A program made the translations under genes and the position numbers. 64,000 nucleotides of DNA from Acephala macrosclerotiorum (taxonomy: Eukaryota; Ascomycota; Leotiomycetes; Helotiales; Mollisiaceae): assembly GCA_014904845.1 (NCBI GenBank), contig MU119245.1:248001-312000 (forward strand), in the 5' to 3' direction. The notes beneath the pieces were generated by a model that worked only from the letters and a program-made list of their open reading frames with translations, ran no database searches and was not told where the DNA came from. Positions 1-11,157 of this stretch are shown here, piece by piece (within the stretch, counting starts at the first letter, position 1; every line of letters begins with the position of its first letter).

Positions 1-53
1 ATTCTCCTCTACAACTTTCTTTCCTAGAAAGACTTGCTTTAGGACAAGAAACC

Positions 54-1475
54 ATGGATTCTTCAACCCCACCTTCTCAAGGTGAGTCTGTAGCCTCAGG
101 CGCCGCGTCAGGTTCGAGCTTCATGAGGTCAGTTGCCCTTATCTCATATTGTTCTATCCCTCGAGGTATTTGATCTTGACACAGATATTCGATTCTGACG
201 CCTTTCCATCCCTTTATGGGGACTGCGCTGACCTCTTCTGTCAAGTTCCCTCGCAGCCGATACTATCATCCTCACCATCGGAACTGGTAATTCGAGTATC
301 AAAGTCAACGTCCATCGAGACGTCCTCGGCGAGAAATCTCCTGTTCTCTTGCTCTTGTTGAACCCCAAGGACGGCACTAAGCCAACCGAGCTCGACCTTT
401 CTAGCGAGACTCCTGCGATCTTCGGTCACCTGCTAGAGTTCATCTACAAGGGAAAAGTCATGGCCAAGGGCGAGCCGATGATCAAGGTCGAGGAAGTTAC
501 CGAAGCCAATCTTGCCCGAGCCGCTCTCGCTTCCTCCCCCTTATTGAGTGGCGCCAACAAGCGAACCGCGACCGTAGCCCTCAAGACCCTCAGTGGCGAG
601 AACAGCGCTATTACCAAATTCAAGGTCCTCCTCCTCCCATACGCCAAGCAAGCCCCACGCGACGCCGAGACCTGGGCCTCACAGATCGAGAACGATATTG
701 ACTTCGGCACCATCAAGCAAAAGCTAAAGGACGAAGCCTATGCCGACATTGCTGAGATCGACAAGGATTTCGACCTCCTTTACACCAACCACGTCCAAGT
801 CCATGGCCCCACTCACCATTACACTAAACTCGCCTACGAGCTCAAGGGCACATTCCATCAAAAGACCGCTGAGATGAGAAAAGGTACTGTCTCAGACAAG
901 AACCTCCCAGGCATGATCCCCAACCCACCAACTCAATTACAACAACAACAGACCAAGATGGCCCAACTCCGAATCCCCCTCCCATCCGATGAGTTACTCG
1001 CTCTTCACATCCTAGCAACCAAATACCAAGTCACCGGCCTCCAAGACCTCAGCATGACCTCTCTCATCTCCTCACACATCCAATCCTGCTCCTTCGCCAC
1101 CCTCTCCGAAATCATCACCTCCTTCAATGCCGTCTCGCCCAACACCCCCTCCGACGCTACCTCGTTAAGACCGTCTGCTTCAACTTACTCGCCAAGAAAG
1201 ATCAACCCAACGATCTCCCCGACGCTCTCACCGGTACCGAGAATCTCTACCAACTGGTTACCGAGAACGAGGAGTTGGGCAAGGAGGTCTTCAAGTCATT
1301 GCGGGGTAGGAATGGTAGCGCGTTCGTTGATCCACGTGTTGGTGGCTTCTGCGAGTTCCATGTCCATGGTAGACAGGAACATTGCAGCTTGGGCGGAGTT
1401 AATGGTAGGAAGCGTGGTAGGGCGGAGGATGACGAGGAGAGATTCGGGTATGGTGGATATGGAGCGGGTTTTTAA
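54..1475 (+). CDS. BTB/POZ protein with embedded bromodomain-like segment, frameshifted
   Basis: Exon 1 starts at ATG 54 (context AAACCATGG). Two in-frame splicings fit: exon 54-81 with intron 82-256, or exon 54-127 with intron 128-245. The following frame reads a BTB core (TIILTIG, then VHRDVLGEKS, then IFGHLLEFIYKGKV), which in this family mediates dimerisation and partner binding. Where the BTB fold would continue, about 90 residues (nt about 607-880) resemble a bromodomain, with DFGTIKQKL and HHYTKLAYELKGTF. The BTB-like helix LHILATKYQVTGL resumes only near nt 1000. Near 1120-1160 the coding frame slips: LVKTVCFNLLAKK and the rest to the stop at 1475 lie in another frame, with no room for an intron. 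One base appears to be missing, so this is a pseudogene, a real frameshift or a sequence error. The C-terminus is Gly/Arg-rich. The BTB call is firm; the bromodomain call is moderate. Confidence 0.7.
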
Positions 1476-2176
1476 ATGTCCCAGGATTTATGAGGACATT
1501 GAAAACTGACATTTAGGGAGGGTGGCGATACTTACATTTCAGACATTTGAGGGTAGACATGGCCCCCTATAAATGCCCCAGAAAGTTTAGGACTTTCAAA
1601 ATACGCATGGAGTTACCAAAAGTTACATAGACAAATAATGCATAGTTTTTTCACACATTTGTAAGTCCCATCATTCCTGGGACATTTTCAGAGCCACAAG
1701 TACTCAAAATTCACATAAAAGCAAGTATGAGACGAATCCCTTTTTTATTCATAACACAAACGAAAAAGAAAAAAAAGGTAGCCGGAAAGCCAAAGGAGAG
1801 CAAATCTCGAGCTATCATAATAAGTACAGATTGATCCGAAGAAAGAGACATCCACACAAGAGAGGAACCGCAAGAAAGGAAACGCTCAGAGCCAATTTTG
1901 TGCCTTTCTCGAATCATTCTTTTTGATCCTCAGCCTGCAAGTAGGCAAACTCCTCGAATCCATCCACTTTGCCGTGAAGAACGCAGCACAAATACCGCCC
2001 GACCTCGCAGAAGCCAGAAGTATTATGCCCTCCCAGAGCTCAATCTCGTGGTAATTTTGACTCGCAGTATTAGGATCGATGATTAAAGAGACAAGAAGTG
2101 AAAGTAAAGTGGCTATGTGTCGTCGTGTCGATACCAAGGTAGCGGAGGTACGTCCGGGTATTATATGTTGTTCGGC
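1476..2176. other. Intergenic, convergent gene ends
   Basis: This holds the 3' flanks of the BTB gene and of the convergent septin gene. There is a short A/T-rich stretch around 1740-1780. I see no open frame with coding character on either strand. Confidence 0.6.
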
Positions 2177-3627
2177 TTAACGGAGAGAGAAACCCTTCCT
2201 CTTTCCCTTCTCTTCCAAAGGTCTGCCACTTTCGACTCTCGACTTCTTCTCTTCCAATTCCATTCGTTGGCGCTCGAGTTGTTCCTTCATCTCACGATGT
2301 CGTGCGTACAGCTCTTCTTCGCTCTGCTTCAATTTACTCTCCTTCTCGGCCACCTTCTGCTGGAAGACCATCTTCATCTCGGCCTCCATCTTGGCAAGCT
2401 TCTGCTCGTGTAGAGTGCGCTCCTCCTCTTGCTTGACAGCGGGGTTGACCTCCTTGAAAACACTTGGATCTTGAGCAACACCCATAGCAGTGAGCTTCTC
2501 GGATCTGTAGTTCTCGTACAGAGCATTGTTGGTATGTTCCTTAAGCTCCTCCATGTGTGTTCGGATCAACATTTGGCGCAGCTTGACGAAATCGCAGTGT
2601 TCCTCGTTGTCGACCTCGATGATACCCCATGGGTATTTGCGTCCACGAACCTTTCGTCCATCGGCGCTGGTGATCTCGGAGTTGGCACCGACAACCGCAA
2701 AGGGGACCTTTGACATAATCTCGTTGTTCTCAGCGATCGTCTCGTCATCGTCAAGCTCGTAGCGGGGACCTTCGAAGATTTGAATGCCTTGGTGCTTGAT
2801 GTCTGCGAGGATCTAGAAAGGTCAGCATCTCAGGTATAGATCAGATTAAGCCGACTTACTCTAGCCTTGAACGCCATGATCTCCTCATCGGTCATTGTGT
2901 CAGCCTTGGCAATGACTGGGATCAAGTTGACCTTGGTATGCAGTCTGCGCATAACCTCGATATCCAAAGGCTTCAAAGCATGGCCGGTTGGCTGAATGAA
3001 GTAAACGCAAGCATGAACACGGTTGTCAACAATGTTCATGCGGTTGACCTTGTTCTCAGCATCCAAGTATGCGTCAAAGCGTTGCTCAATGTTATCCACA
3101 ATTGGGCGCCACGACTCATCATTATTGACAAAGTCACCAAAACCCGGGGTATCAACAACCGTCAAACGTAAACGAACGCCATTCTCCTCAATATCAGCGC
3201 TAATAGATTGAATAGAAACGGTCTTTGGAATAACGTCGAGACTAGGTCCCTTGCGCTCACGGGGTGGGTAGAGCGATGTGTTGAACAGAGTGTTGACCAG
3301 CGTTGACTTGCCCAGGCCAGATTCACCTAAGACATGTCAGGCGAGTTCCAAGAAGAGCTGCAGGATACGTACCAACTACCATAACATTGAAGTTGAATCC
3401 TTTTCGGACACTCTTGCGGTGCCATTGGTTTGGCAGATTTGCGAACCCAACGTACCCAGTAAGCTTTCGTCGTACAATGTTGCGCATATCTGAGGCTTGT
3501 TGAGCAGCAACTTTGGGGTCAGATGAGCTCACGGTTTGCGGTGTCTCCATGGTTGGAGATACCGCTTTGCCGTTCGTAACTGGTGGTGAAGCTCTAGTGG
3601 GTGCCGCTGGAGCGCTGCCATTGGTGG
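2177..3627 (-). CDS. CDC3: Septin, Cdc3/AspB type (5' exon not resolved)
   Basis: Septin GTPase that assembles into hetero-oligomeric filaments and rings at septa, hyphal necks and branch sites. Exons on the minus strand are 3627-3373, 3326-2860 and 2812-2177. Introns 3327-3372 (GTACGT..TTAG) and 2813-2859 (GTAAGT..CTAG) are each about 46 nt. Visible in order: a polybasic stretch ([17 protein letters not shown]), P-loop GESGLGKST across intron 2, G3 DTPGFGD, G4 AKAD, the septin element RGRKYPWG, and a C-terminal coiled coil rich in Glu/Lys/Gln ending GKRKGFSLR. The long N-terminal extension plus the coiled coil favours the Cdc3 (Aspergillus AspB) class over Cdc10, 11 or 12. The acceptor CTATACAG at 3628 proves a further 5' exon. 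One candidate starts at a minus-strand ATG near 3953 and splices in phase at a weak GTGCAA donor, but this is not certain. Confidence 0.9.
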
Positions 3628-5438
3628 CTGTATAGAAACACAAGATGTCAGCCCAATTCTCCGTTTTATGCTTCATAGCCGTCTGGTCAAGTTTTTCAGC
3701 GACCCAGTTTTCCATCGAATCCTCTGCGTGGAAGTCCATCGGGGAGAGATTTGGCGGCGAGTCGACATCGAGCATGCTGCGGTAACGAGAAACGGATTGA
3801 ATGGACCGTTGGTGACGATGCAGACTTCCGGGATAGACCTGAGAGTTGACAACCACGTCGGTCTGCTTCAATGCCATGATTGCACCTCTTGATGAGCTCT
3901 CCGACCGCGAGATTCGAGCCTGAGGGAGGAGATTTGTGAAGGCTGAAGCCATGGTGTAAATGTATCTCGTCAAGATATCGTGCCCCTTATTCAATCCGTG
4001 TGCGATGAGTTTGACCAGTCCTGAGATTGTGGTTGAAAGCATGCAAGCTTCCTGCCACGAAACCGAAGGATTCCTGCAGCACAATTTGCTGGATGCTGGA
4101 GGTCTCGATGTGCGGTGGATGTTTCCTTGGTAGATCGAACCCCAAATGGGTCCAGCTGTCCTGGGTGCCTCCTGCCATTGAAAGAAAAGTATTGCTTACC
4201 CATCGTGTCGACTATGATATGGAAGGAACGATCGTGATGGTCGTGAAAGAAGGAGCGAGGTACGTGTCTGATTCAACAACAGTTCGAATTAGCTTCTGTG
4301 CGGATTTGCTTTTGCTTGCGCGGCAGATTGTGGAGCAGATCACACGATTCTAATCGAAACGCTTGAATGTTGTCTGCAGTTGTTCGTATTGATAGGATGG
4401 AGTGATGCGCATTGCATGAATACGATCTGCACGTACCAAAAAGAATTGCCCTCACGTCGTCGGCCCTTCTCGTTTTCGCGTTGACGCACTGGTTGATGGT
4501 CGAAAGGAAGTCGCTCTGAAGTCCCCGATCTGCAGCAGGCGCGTTCGAAGTCAGTAGTGAAGATGATGGAGAAGGATGTGACAAGTTTTTGGACGTTGGG
4601 AGATGTTGAACGGTAAAAGGGGTTATGGCAATTAATGACAGGGTTCATGAAGCTGTCATTTAAATACGCCCGGGATGGTATGTGCGCGCGCGCAGAGGAA
4701 AAGACGTACCACCAGCAGATCGAAAGAGACAATTGAGTGCCCGCGAGGGTACGTAGCAGAAGTGAAGATTGAGAGACGTGAGAGGTTGTACTTGGTATGG
4801 CCCGAAGAGAAGAAGGAAGGTTGCGCAGTACGACTGAGAAATGAATCTGCTGGCTCCTCTCCACGACGCCCAGATTGAAAGGGGTATGGCACTAGGCCTA
4901 ATATGGCTAGAATGATCATGTGATCTACGCGAGAGGCTTTAAAATTCTCCATCGTCCCAAAGCAGGTTGGCGTAGAACATATCTACCGGTTGACAACCAT
5001 TGGACATCCACACCCAAGGGAAGATCCCAATCATAACGCATATATTCACGGTGAACCGAGAAAGGGCGGCGATATCAAGGGGTAGAGAGGATACATCGAC
5101 GCGCCACAGTCCATATGTAAGTTCTGCTGTGTCTATGGTCTGCTGGCACAAAATGGAGATCTCTAACGTGGTGCCAGCGTGGTCTCGTGACACTGCATAT
5201 CAACGAGAATTCCTTCTTCCCGTGGTATTGATAGAGCCTTCTCGGCCTGCAGCATTTTAAGATAGGCCTGCTACGTTGCCAAGAGGAGAGACTGAACACG
5301 TCAGGCAATACGAAGGAACACGTCTCTAAGGTGAACAAGGACAAGGCAGCCGTGGCAGAACTAAGGTTTGTCACCTACTGCGAGATTGTGTTCTTAGACT
5401 GATGCCGTGTTTTAGGTCCAACAGTGTGAGACCTCTTC
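3628..5438. other. Septin 5' region and divergent intergenic
   Basis: The septin 5' intron ends at 3628. The minus strand is open from about 4084 down to 3628, and part of it may be the septin's first exon or leader (a candidate N-terminus starts with MASAFTNLL). Beyond 4100 I see no coding signal. The stretch probably holds the promoters of the septin (-) and of the 2EXR gene (+). A GCGCGCGC run lies near 4684. Confidence 0.5.
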
Positions 5439-6371
5439 ATGACTCCACGTTCTTCAACGGCTATCACATACTGGAAGACCTACATCATGAACTCTGAAGA
5501 TCCCTCCTTTGTCGAGGCCAAAGAAGGCTCTCCGGACAGTTTCAGTATGGACAGTTTCGAGGCTCGCTACGAAAAAAAGTGGGGAAAGGATGTCGAGATA
5601 TGGAAGCCTTTTCTGGAATCCTTTACGCTGCTTCCGGAGCTGCCCACCGAGATCCGTCAGGAAATCTGGAAATTCTCCCTTCAGCCCAGAGCCATCGAAA
5701 TCGAATACAATACAACTCACGGCTACTACACCAGGGTAAAGACGCCTGCGGCATTGAGCGTCTGCAAGGACTCACGTGATGCTGTCAAGTTTCTTTATCC
5801 TCTCTGCTTTGGCAGCGTTGTCTACGAGGCCGCGATCGTCTTCAATTTCTCGATCGATACACTCTACATTGATTCCGAGCTTGGTCATGAGCTTGTGCCT
5901 TTCATCTTTGGCCTCAACAAGCACGAAGCCGACAATCTTCAATTCCTAGCCATAGACCGGTTTCTCGAAGATTATCTGGAGGCCACGGAGTACGAGTCGC
6001 TCTTTGATCCCATCCCCCTTCTGCAAAAAGCGACTCGCTCGATGCCTGCACTGAAAGAGGTCCGCGCAGTGGTTAAGCTGGATGATTACTGGCACGAGCA
6101 TGGAATTCCGGAGGGCAATGGACCTATTGAGCTATGGGAGCATATGCCTGACATCGTTCACGCGTACATTAACCACGAGGAGATCCATCTCGATGATGAA
6201 GATGGTATGTCAGAGTGTGGGGAGCTACCCAACGCAGACGATTGGCTTGAGCTTTTCCAAGCTCCAACGAAGAGTGCAATCTGGGGCCGACGACCTACCA
6301 TGCTGACACTGGAGCCATTCTCATTTGATGAGGAAGGACCCAATAACAAGCGCACCGCCGTCTGGGGTTGA
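5439..6371 (+). CDS. 2EXR-domain protein
   Basis: Single-exon protein of 310 residues. A second ATG at 5487 (residue 17) is an equally plausible start. The motif LLPELPTEIRQEIWKFSL followed by RAIEI near residues 67-90, and then TPAALSVCKDSRDAVKFLY, is the signature of the fungal 2EXR family, which is expanded in filamentous ascomycetes and has no established biochemical role. The rest is acidic, with repeated Asp/Glu clusters near the C-terminus (HLDDEDGMSECGE). No signal peptide or membrane segment is visible. It is divergent from the septin and not obviously linked to its neighbours. The family call is confident; the function is unknown. Confidence 0.85.
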   Translation: MTPRSSTAITYWKTYIMNSEDPSFVEAKEGSPDSFSMDSFEARYEKKWGKDVEIWKPFLESFTLLPELPTEIRQEIWKFSLQPRAIEIEYNTTHGYYTRVKTPAALSVCKDSRDAVKFLYPLCFGSVVYEAAIVFNFSIDTLYIDSELGHELVPFIFGLNKHEADNLQFLAIDRFLEDYLEATEYESLFDPIPLLQKATRSMPALKEVRAVVKLDDYWHEHGIPEGNGPIELWEHMPDIVHAYINHEEIHLDDEDGMSECGELPNADDWLELFQAPTKSAIWGRRPTMLTLEPFSFDEEGPNNKRTAVWG

Positions 6372-6780
6372 GACCAATCATTCCTCCGAAGGGCTGAGGT
6401 CAATGTACGGAGTACACTGAAACCTTGGGCACTACTATTTGCAGAAGTCAGCTAAGATATGCCTCTCAAAGGTACATATAGCTAATAACGAGGTTACAGA
6501 TGGGATGAAATGAATGAGCTTTACGAATATGCGAAATACCCTGGGACAATGAGGCTGCGACGGATTTGCTTTCAAAATACCCATCGACGGCTGGAGCAAC
6601 ATAGCTATAGGTAGTCACTGAACACAAGCTCAATAAATCTTGATTCCAGATTCATGTGAATTGTGCATGAATTGTTGTTTCAGGGTTTACTTCATGCAGC
6701 AGGGCCATCACCCTTGCATCCAACAATCTCATCAAGAATAAGGCCTTCCCATAACGCGCCAGGTAAGCCGCACCAAAAAT
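6372..6780. other. Intergenic, convergent 3' ends
   Basis: About 400 nt between the 2EXR gene (+) and the zinc-cluster gene (-). I see no coding or structural feature. Confidence 0.6.
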
Positions 6781-8947
6781 CTAACTCGTCGCTTCCTTAA
6801 ACAGCCGAGCACGACTTCCTCCAAGATCCAAAACATCCACAGTATTAATCATCCACATAGACTTCCCTTTCCCCTTCCCCTCCTTATCCGGCATCCTCAA
6901 CACGAAATCCAACCCCTCCAAATCTGCCTTCCACCCACACAACGTATGAAACAACAACTCATCCTCCTTCTGTTTCTCCTCACGTCCTAATGCCCTAACC
7001 CCATCACCCCACCCTACACTGCCACCAAAATATTCCCATTTTCCATCCGCACTTACAATTCCACTCACAATCCCCCCGGCTCCACCCACCATGTTTCCCC
7101 GGCACGGATTTAATCGACGTCGTGAAATAATGGCGGCTCTCCACGCTCCTCTATCAACAGTAGTACTCACTTGTCTGCATCTACTTTCCTCTCGAACAAA
7201 AGCTTCCCCGTCACCATCAATCTCGGAGTCCCTCTCTTCAATCTCCATAATCCACTCCGCGACAGCCGCCATACCCGCCCCATTCCAAACACCTTCTATA
7301 CCACAGCACTTCAACAAAGCAATAGCTCTCCGACGAAGTCTCGTCTCGCGACATTTCAGCGCAACGAGATAAAGCGGCGGAATGAGCATTGATTCAAAAG
7401 CGAACGTTGGCGCTGAACAAGCCGCAACTGCCGGGAGCGGAGTAGAAAGATCAGCACCCGGGAACAAGATTGAAGTCGAAAGGTCGACGATCTCGCGAAA
7501 AGAAGAGAGAAAAGCATCATAAGCCAACTCATCGTGATAAAACTCCGTTTCGAGATTTATCTCCGCAGCCAGGTATTGAATCCTCAGAACATTTATACCC
7601 GCGTCATTTTCTCTGCTCTTATGGAGAGATAAAATCAGGTTGTTGAAGCGAGATTCCCAGGCTGTGAATAAGGTGCGGATATGGTGTAGTTTGGTGGCGA
7701 GGTCTGGAGGGAGGGGGGTGTAGGGGAGGGTTTGAGTGCAGGGACGGACGGGACGGAGGGCGTGCCACATGAATCGGATGATGGAATCGAGGGTTCGGCG
7801 AGCTGCAAGAAGAGAGGGGAATGAGGAAGGGATAAAGGGTGGGAGGGTGTTGGGGGAGCGGTAGAAGGTGGCGACGGTGCAGGCTTGGACGTTGAGGTGG
7901 GTGAATGCTTGGGTTAGCTCGTCGAGAGTTGAGGATGGCTGCTACGCCATGTTAGTGGGCCTCTCATTGCGCCAGACGACACATCGACGAGAAATGTTGG
8001 AAGCTCATGTTGGAAATATTTGGGTTGGCAGAGTACTTACAATTGAACTCGACAACCTTTCCTTCAACAACTCCCCACCAGTCTCCAAATGATTCAACGC
8101 TGCTGTATCTCTCCCACCGAGAGCTTCAAACGTTGCAATTAACATATTCCCAATCAGAGCAACCTCCCAACTCGAGTCGTCATTGAAATTCGTGCCACCA
8201 ATTCTTCTGTTCAACCCCTCCAATGCTCTCGCATAAATGACGTGCGACTCAATTCTGTAGGATTGAACGTTAATGGAGGGATGGTGTTGGCGGCTTTGAT
8301 ATTTTAGTAAGGCTGAGATGGCGATGATTGCATCTGTATTAGATGGAAGTCAGTATATCTCTTTCTTGGAGGTGCCTGAATGCCGCTGGAGAAGTGGAGT
8401 GTCCACGCATTTGCATTTGTCAATAACGAGGAGTAGTGACAGGAGACTCACGTCGAATACAAGGTTCATGATGCGAGAACTGAAGTATTGTCTTGGTGAA
8501 GAGTGGTGAACGAAATGGTGAGGACGAAGAGTAAGTGACCAGATGATGGAAGTATTCGAAGTGGGGTAGTTCATGGCTGAGGAAAGGAGAACCGAATGTT
8601 GGGGCTGCAATGAGCTGTGGGAGGGTGTGACATTGCTTGACTAGAGGTTTTAAGGTCTTTATGGCCTTCTTGTGACGCTTCGAGGGAGGCTTTGGTGTCG
8701 AAGGAGGAGTGGGAAGGAGGAAGTCACATGTTCGTCCCGTCTTCGTGCATTGGGTGCACGCGGGTCTAGACTCATCGCACTTCTTATGCCGGAATCTAGA
8801 GTGGTTAGCCTTAGAAGGGAATATCCAAAGATACAACTTCGCTTCATGCAGAGGGGATGCTTACTTGCAGGTCACGCAACCATTTTTACTCTTTGGAGCA
8901 CGAACCCGGTTGTTTTTTGCCGTTTCAATTTTCGGATCAATCATCAT
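6781..8947 (-). CDS. Zn2Cys6 transcription factor
   Basis: Fungal zinc-cluster regulator, predicted nuclear and DNA binding, 626 residues from exons 8947-8865, 8795-8452, 8333-8041 and 7941-6781. The introns (69, 118 and 99 nt) have GTAAGC, GTGAGT and GTAAGT donors, and all phases agree. The cluster is split by intron 1: Cys 24, 27, 34, 41, 44 and 51 give a perfect CX2CX6CX6CX2CX6C, with basic residues FRHKK between cysteines 2 and 3. A Lys/Pro-rich linker follows (PPSKRHKKAIKTLKPL). The rest is the helical, Leu-rich middle region common to fungal regulators, with YQSRQHHPSINVQSY, an ALEGLNRR segment and DELTQAFTHLN. Exon 4 could start three nt later (CAG/CAG acceptor ambiguity). The target genes cannot be read from the sequence, and no metabolic cluster adjoins it. 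Confidence 0.9.
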
Positions 8948-10460
8948 GCGGGTTGAATCTTGCAAAAGGCAATTTCTCAACTTCTGATTTATATAGTAGA
9001 AGTTGAGGTCGCGGTGTAGAAGAGAGGAAGTGATGTTCAAAAGTCGACCCCTGAGTTCGCTTCGACCCAGCAGGCTCGTACTCAGAGGTCGTTGATTGGC
9101 TAGAGCGGGTTTTTTTGGCCTCACTATGCCATATTGGGAAGCGATGGACCTAAGCGGTCTATTCTTATACAAATGCTCTTCAGGCAACTATATATACAGT
9201 CGTCTCGATACCATCACAGACGCCATCCGACGAAAGATTCATCTTAATGATGTTCTTGAAGATAATCATTTATGGCAATCGCCCGTCGCGAAGACAAAGT
9301 TTAAGGTTAACGATAAACCTTGAATCCCCACAACCCGACAAATCCTGTGCAGCACACTGCTCTTCATGAGATAATCGGTATGTTCTTTTGACAATCCTTG
9401 ACCATCCCTCCGACATTTGCTTCTTCTCTATCATAGCAAGGAAATAAAAAAACGATATTTCGAAGGTTCGCAAGGACATTCCCTGAGTGGCTACACTGGT
9501 GTGCTTTCTGTGCCACATGCTGTACCCAAAATAAAGGCAGAAACCATAAGGCTAATAATAGAAGAAACAGATATATCGATCAAAACGCAGAAGACCTGAT
9601 GCTACGAAGATTAATCAGAAAACAAATCATGATGCACGCATCACCAAGAACTCTCAATCCTCTTCTCCAAAGCTCGACGTCGTCAACCTCGGCCACCACT
9701 CCTCCTCCGCGCCCGATCGCTCCCCCACCGCCCTAAGCCATCCTCGCTTCAGCACCACAACCTCACCACCAATGCACCACCCAAAATCCAGACAATTCAA
9801 GTTGCAGGATCCAGACGAAGCATCCAATCATTTATATTTTCCAAAATTGACATCCAATAACATCCTTTCTCGAACAAACACCTCCAATCAGAAAAATTGA
9901 TGAACGGAATCCCGCGCCTCCATCGTCTCATGATAGGCAGCCATCAATCAAAGTTAAGCTTTTCGTGATGGAGGGGTGGTGCTGCGATGGTGGTTTGTCC
10001 GGAATGCCGGAATTCATATGGACGGTATAAAACTGGGAGCCTGCACTCGTATTTGTGCTTACTGTGAGGGATAATTGGTACATATCATTGTCGATGCTCT
10101 GAACTGGCGATTGGAGTCTGAAGACTGTGTTGGAACGATTCAAAGAAGAGAATGTGAATACCCCACCCAGTCTGCGGTGGAGAAGTCCTGCTGCGATAAA
10201 TCATTACTACTCGAGCAACGGAATTTCGGAACGAGACGAGAAAATTCCATCGAAAAAGATATTATCACTCTGCGAACAAGACTTAATTACAGTGCCTTGA
10301 AGTGCTGGTATGTCACCTTGATCTCATGCAATCACCAAGATCAAAATCTGACCTTTCCGCTAGAACTGCATCTTTGCATAAACCAAGGACCGACTTTCTA
10401 TAACTTTGAGTCCTGACCTAAACCAAAACCCCACAAGCTCGCCAAAAACCAATAGTCAAG
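8948..10460. other. Intergenic, about 1.5 kb
   Basis: Promoter side of the zinc-cluster gene followed by roughly 1.3 kb without a convincing coding frame. Only short frames (under 115 codons) with no protein-like composition are present. No repeats stood out. Confidence 0.55.
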
Positions 10461-10643
10461 ATGCCGTCCCTCTATCACCTCACACAGCTCCTGCCTCGAG
10501 CGCCCATAGAGGGCGACTTCGGACCCGATCCGATGGCAAACCCAAGGGTACCGTTCCCGATGATCATGTTGTTTGTTGGGATGATTGTTGTATTTGCATT
10601 TGGGATGGCTTGTAGTGGGCGGGAGAGGGGATATAGGGTTTGA
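10461..10643 (+). CDS. Possible 60-residue single-pass membrane protein
   Basis: ATG 10461 sits in a good context (GTCAAGATGCC) and opens a 60-codon frame. Residues about 31-50 (VPFPMIMLFVGMIVVFAFGM) form one clear hydrophobic helix, followed by a short basic tail with GRERGYRV. The first 30 residues are Pro/Asp-containing and soluble. It has no family I recognise. The hydrophobic helix and start context favour a real small gene, but a chance frame is possible. Conservation of the frame in related fungi would decide. Confidence 0.4.
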   Translation: MPSLYHLTQLLPRAPIEGDFGPDPMANPRVPFPMIMLFVGMIVVFAFGMACSGRERGYRV

Positions 10644-11157
10644 GACACGTGCAGGGAGATGAGGTGTGAGATGTGAGGGCAAGGCGAGGAACGAAGTCCA
10701 GATAGCTGAGGTACATTGGACGTGATGATCTGATATGAAAGGGGCTGTCACAAGAGGGAGGGCATTGGCACAATACCCCTAAATTCTATGTTAATGTTTT
10801 CTCATGCTGGTTCCGTTGTAGTCTGTGGACGTGAGCAGCGGCCGCTTTAACCTGAGCCGAGCATGAGCAATAGGTGACTAGAAAGGTGCGCTTGGGGTCA
10901 ACTTCAACGTGGCGAGCAAAAGCCACTGCCATTACCCAGTCCCGTCGGGGGCCTAGTGGGCCTCAAGCATCATACACGCAACACAGTCCTATTGGGTATG
11001 GGTTTTTCCGCTGCATCGCGTCGTGCTGTGTCAGCAACCAGCGGATTTCTTGTGTCCAAAATCTCAACTCTTGAGTGTTGCTGCCTGATGAGAGCTTCAT
11101 GTTTCAACTCATTAGTTCCCACCTTCCTTCTCCTCCTCAAAAGACAAGAAATATAAC
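10644..11157. other. Upstream region of the HET gene
   Basis: About 500 nt with no coding signal. It probably includes the promoter and leader of the downstream HET gene, with a pyrimidine-rich stretch just before the ATG (CCTTCTCCTCCTC near 11120). Confidence 0.5.
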
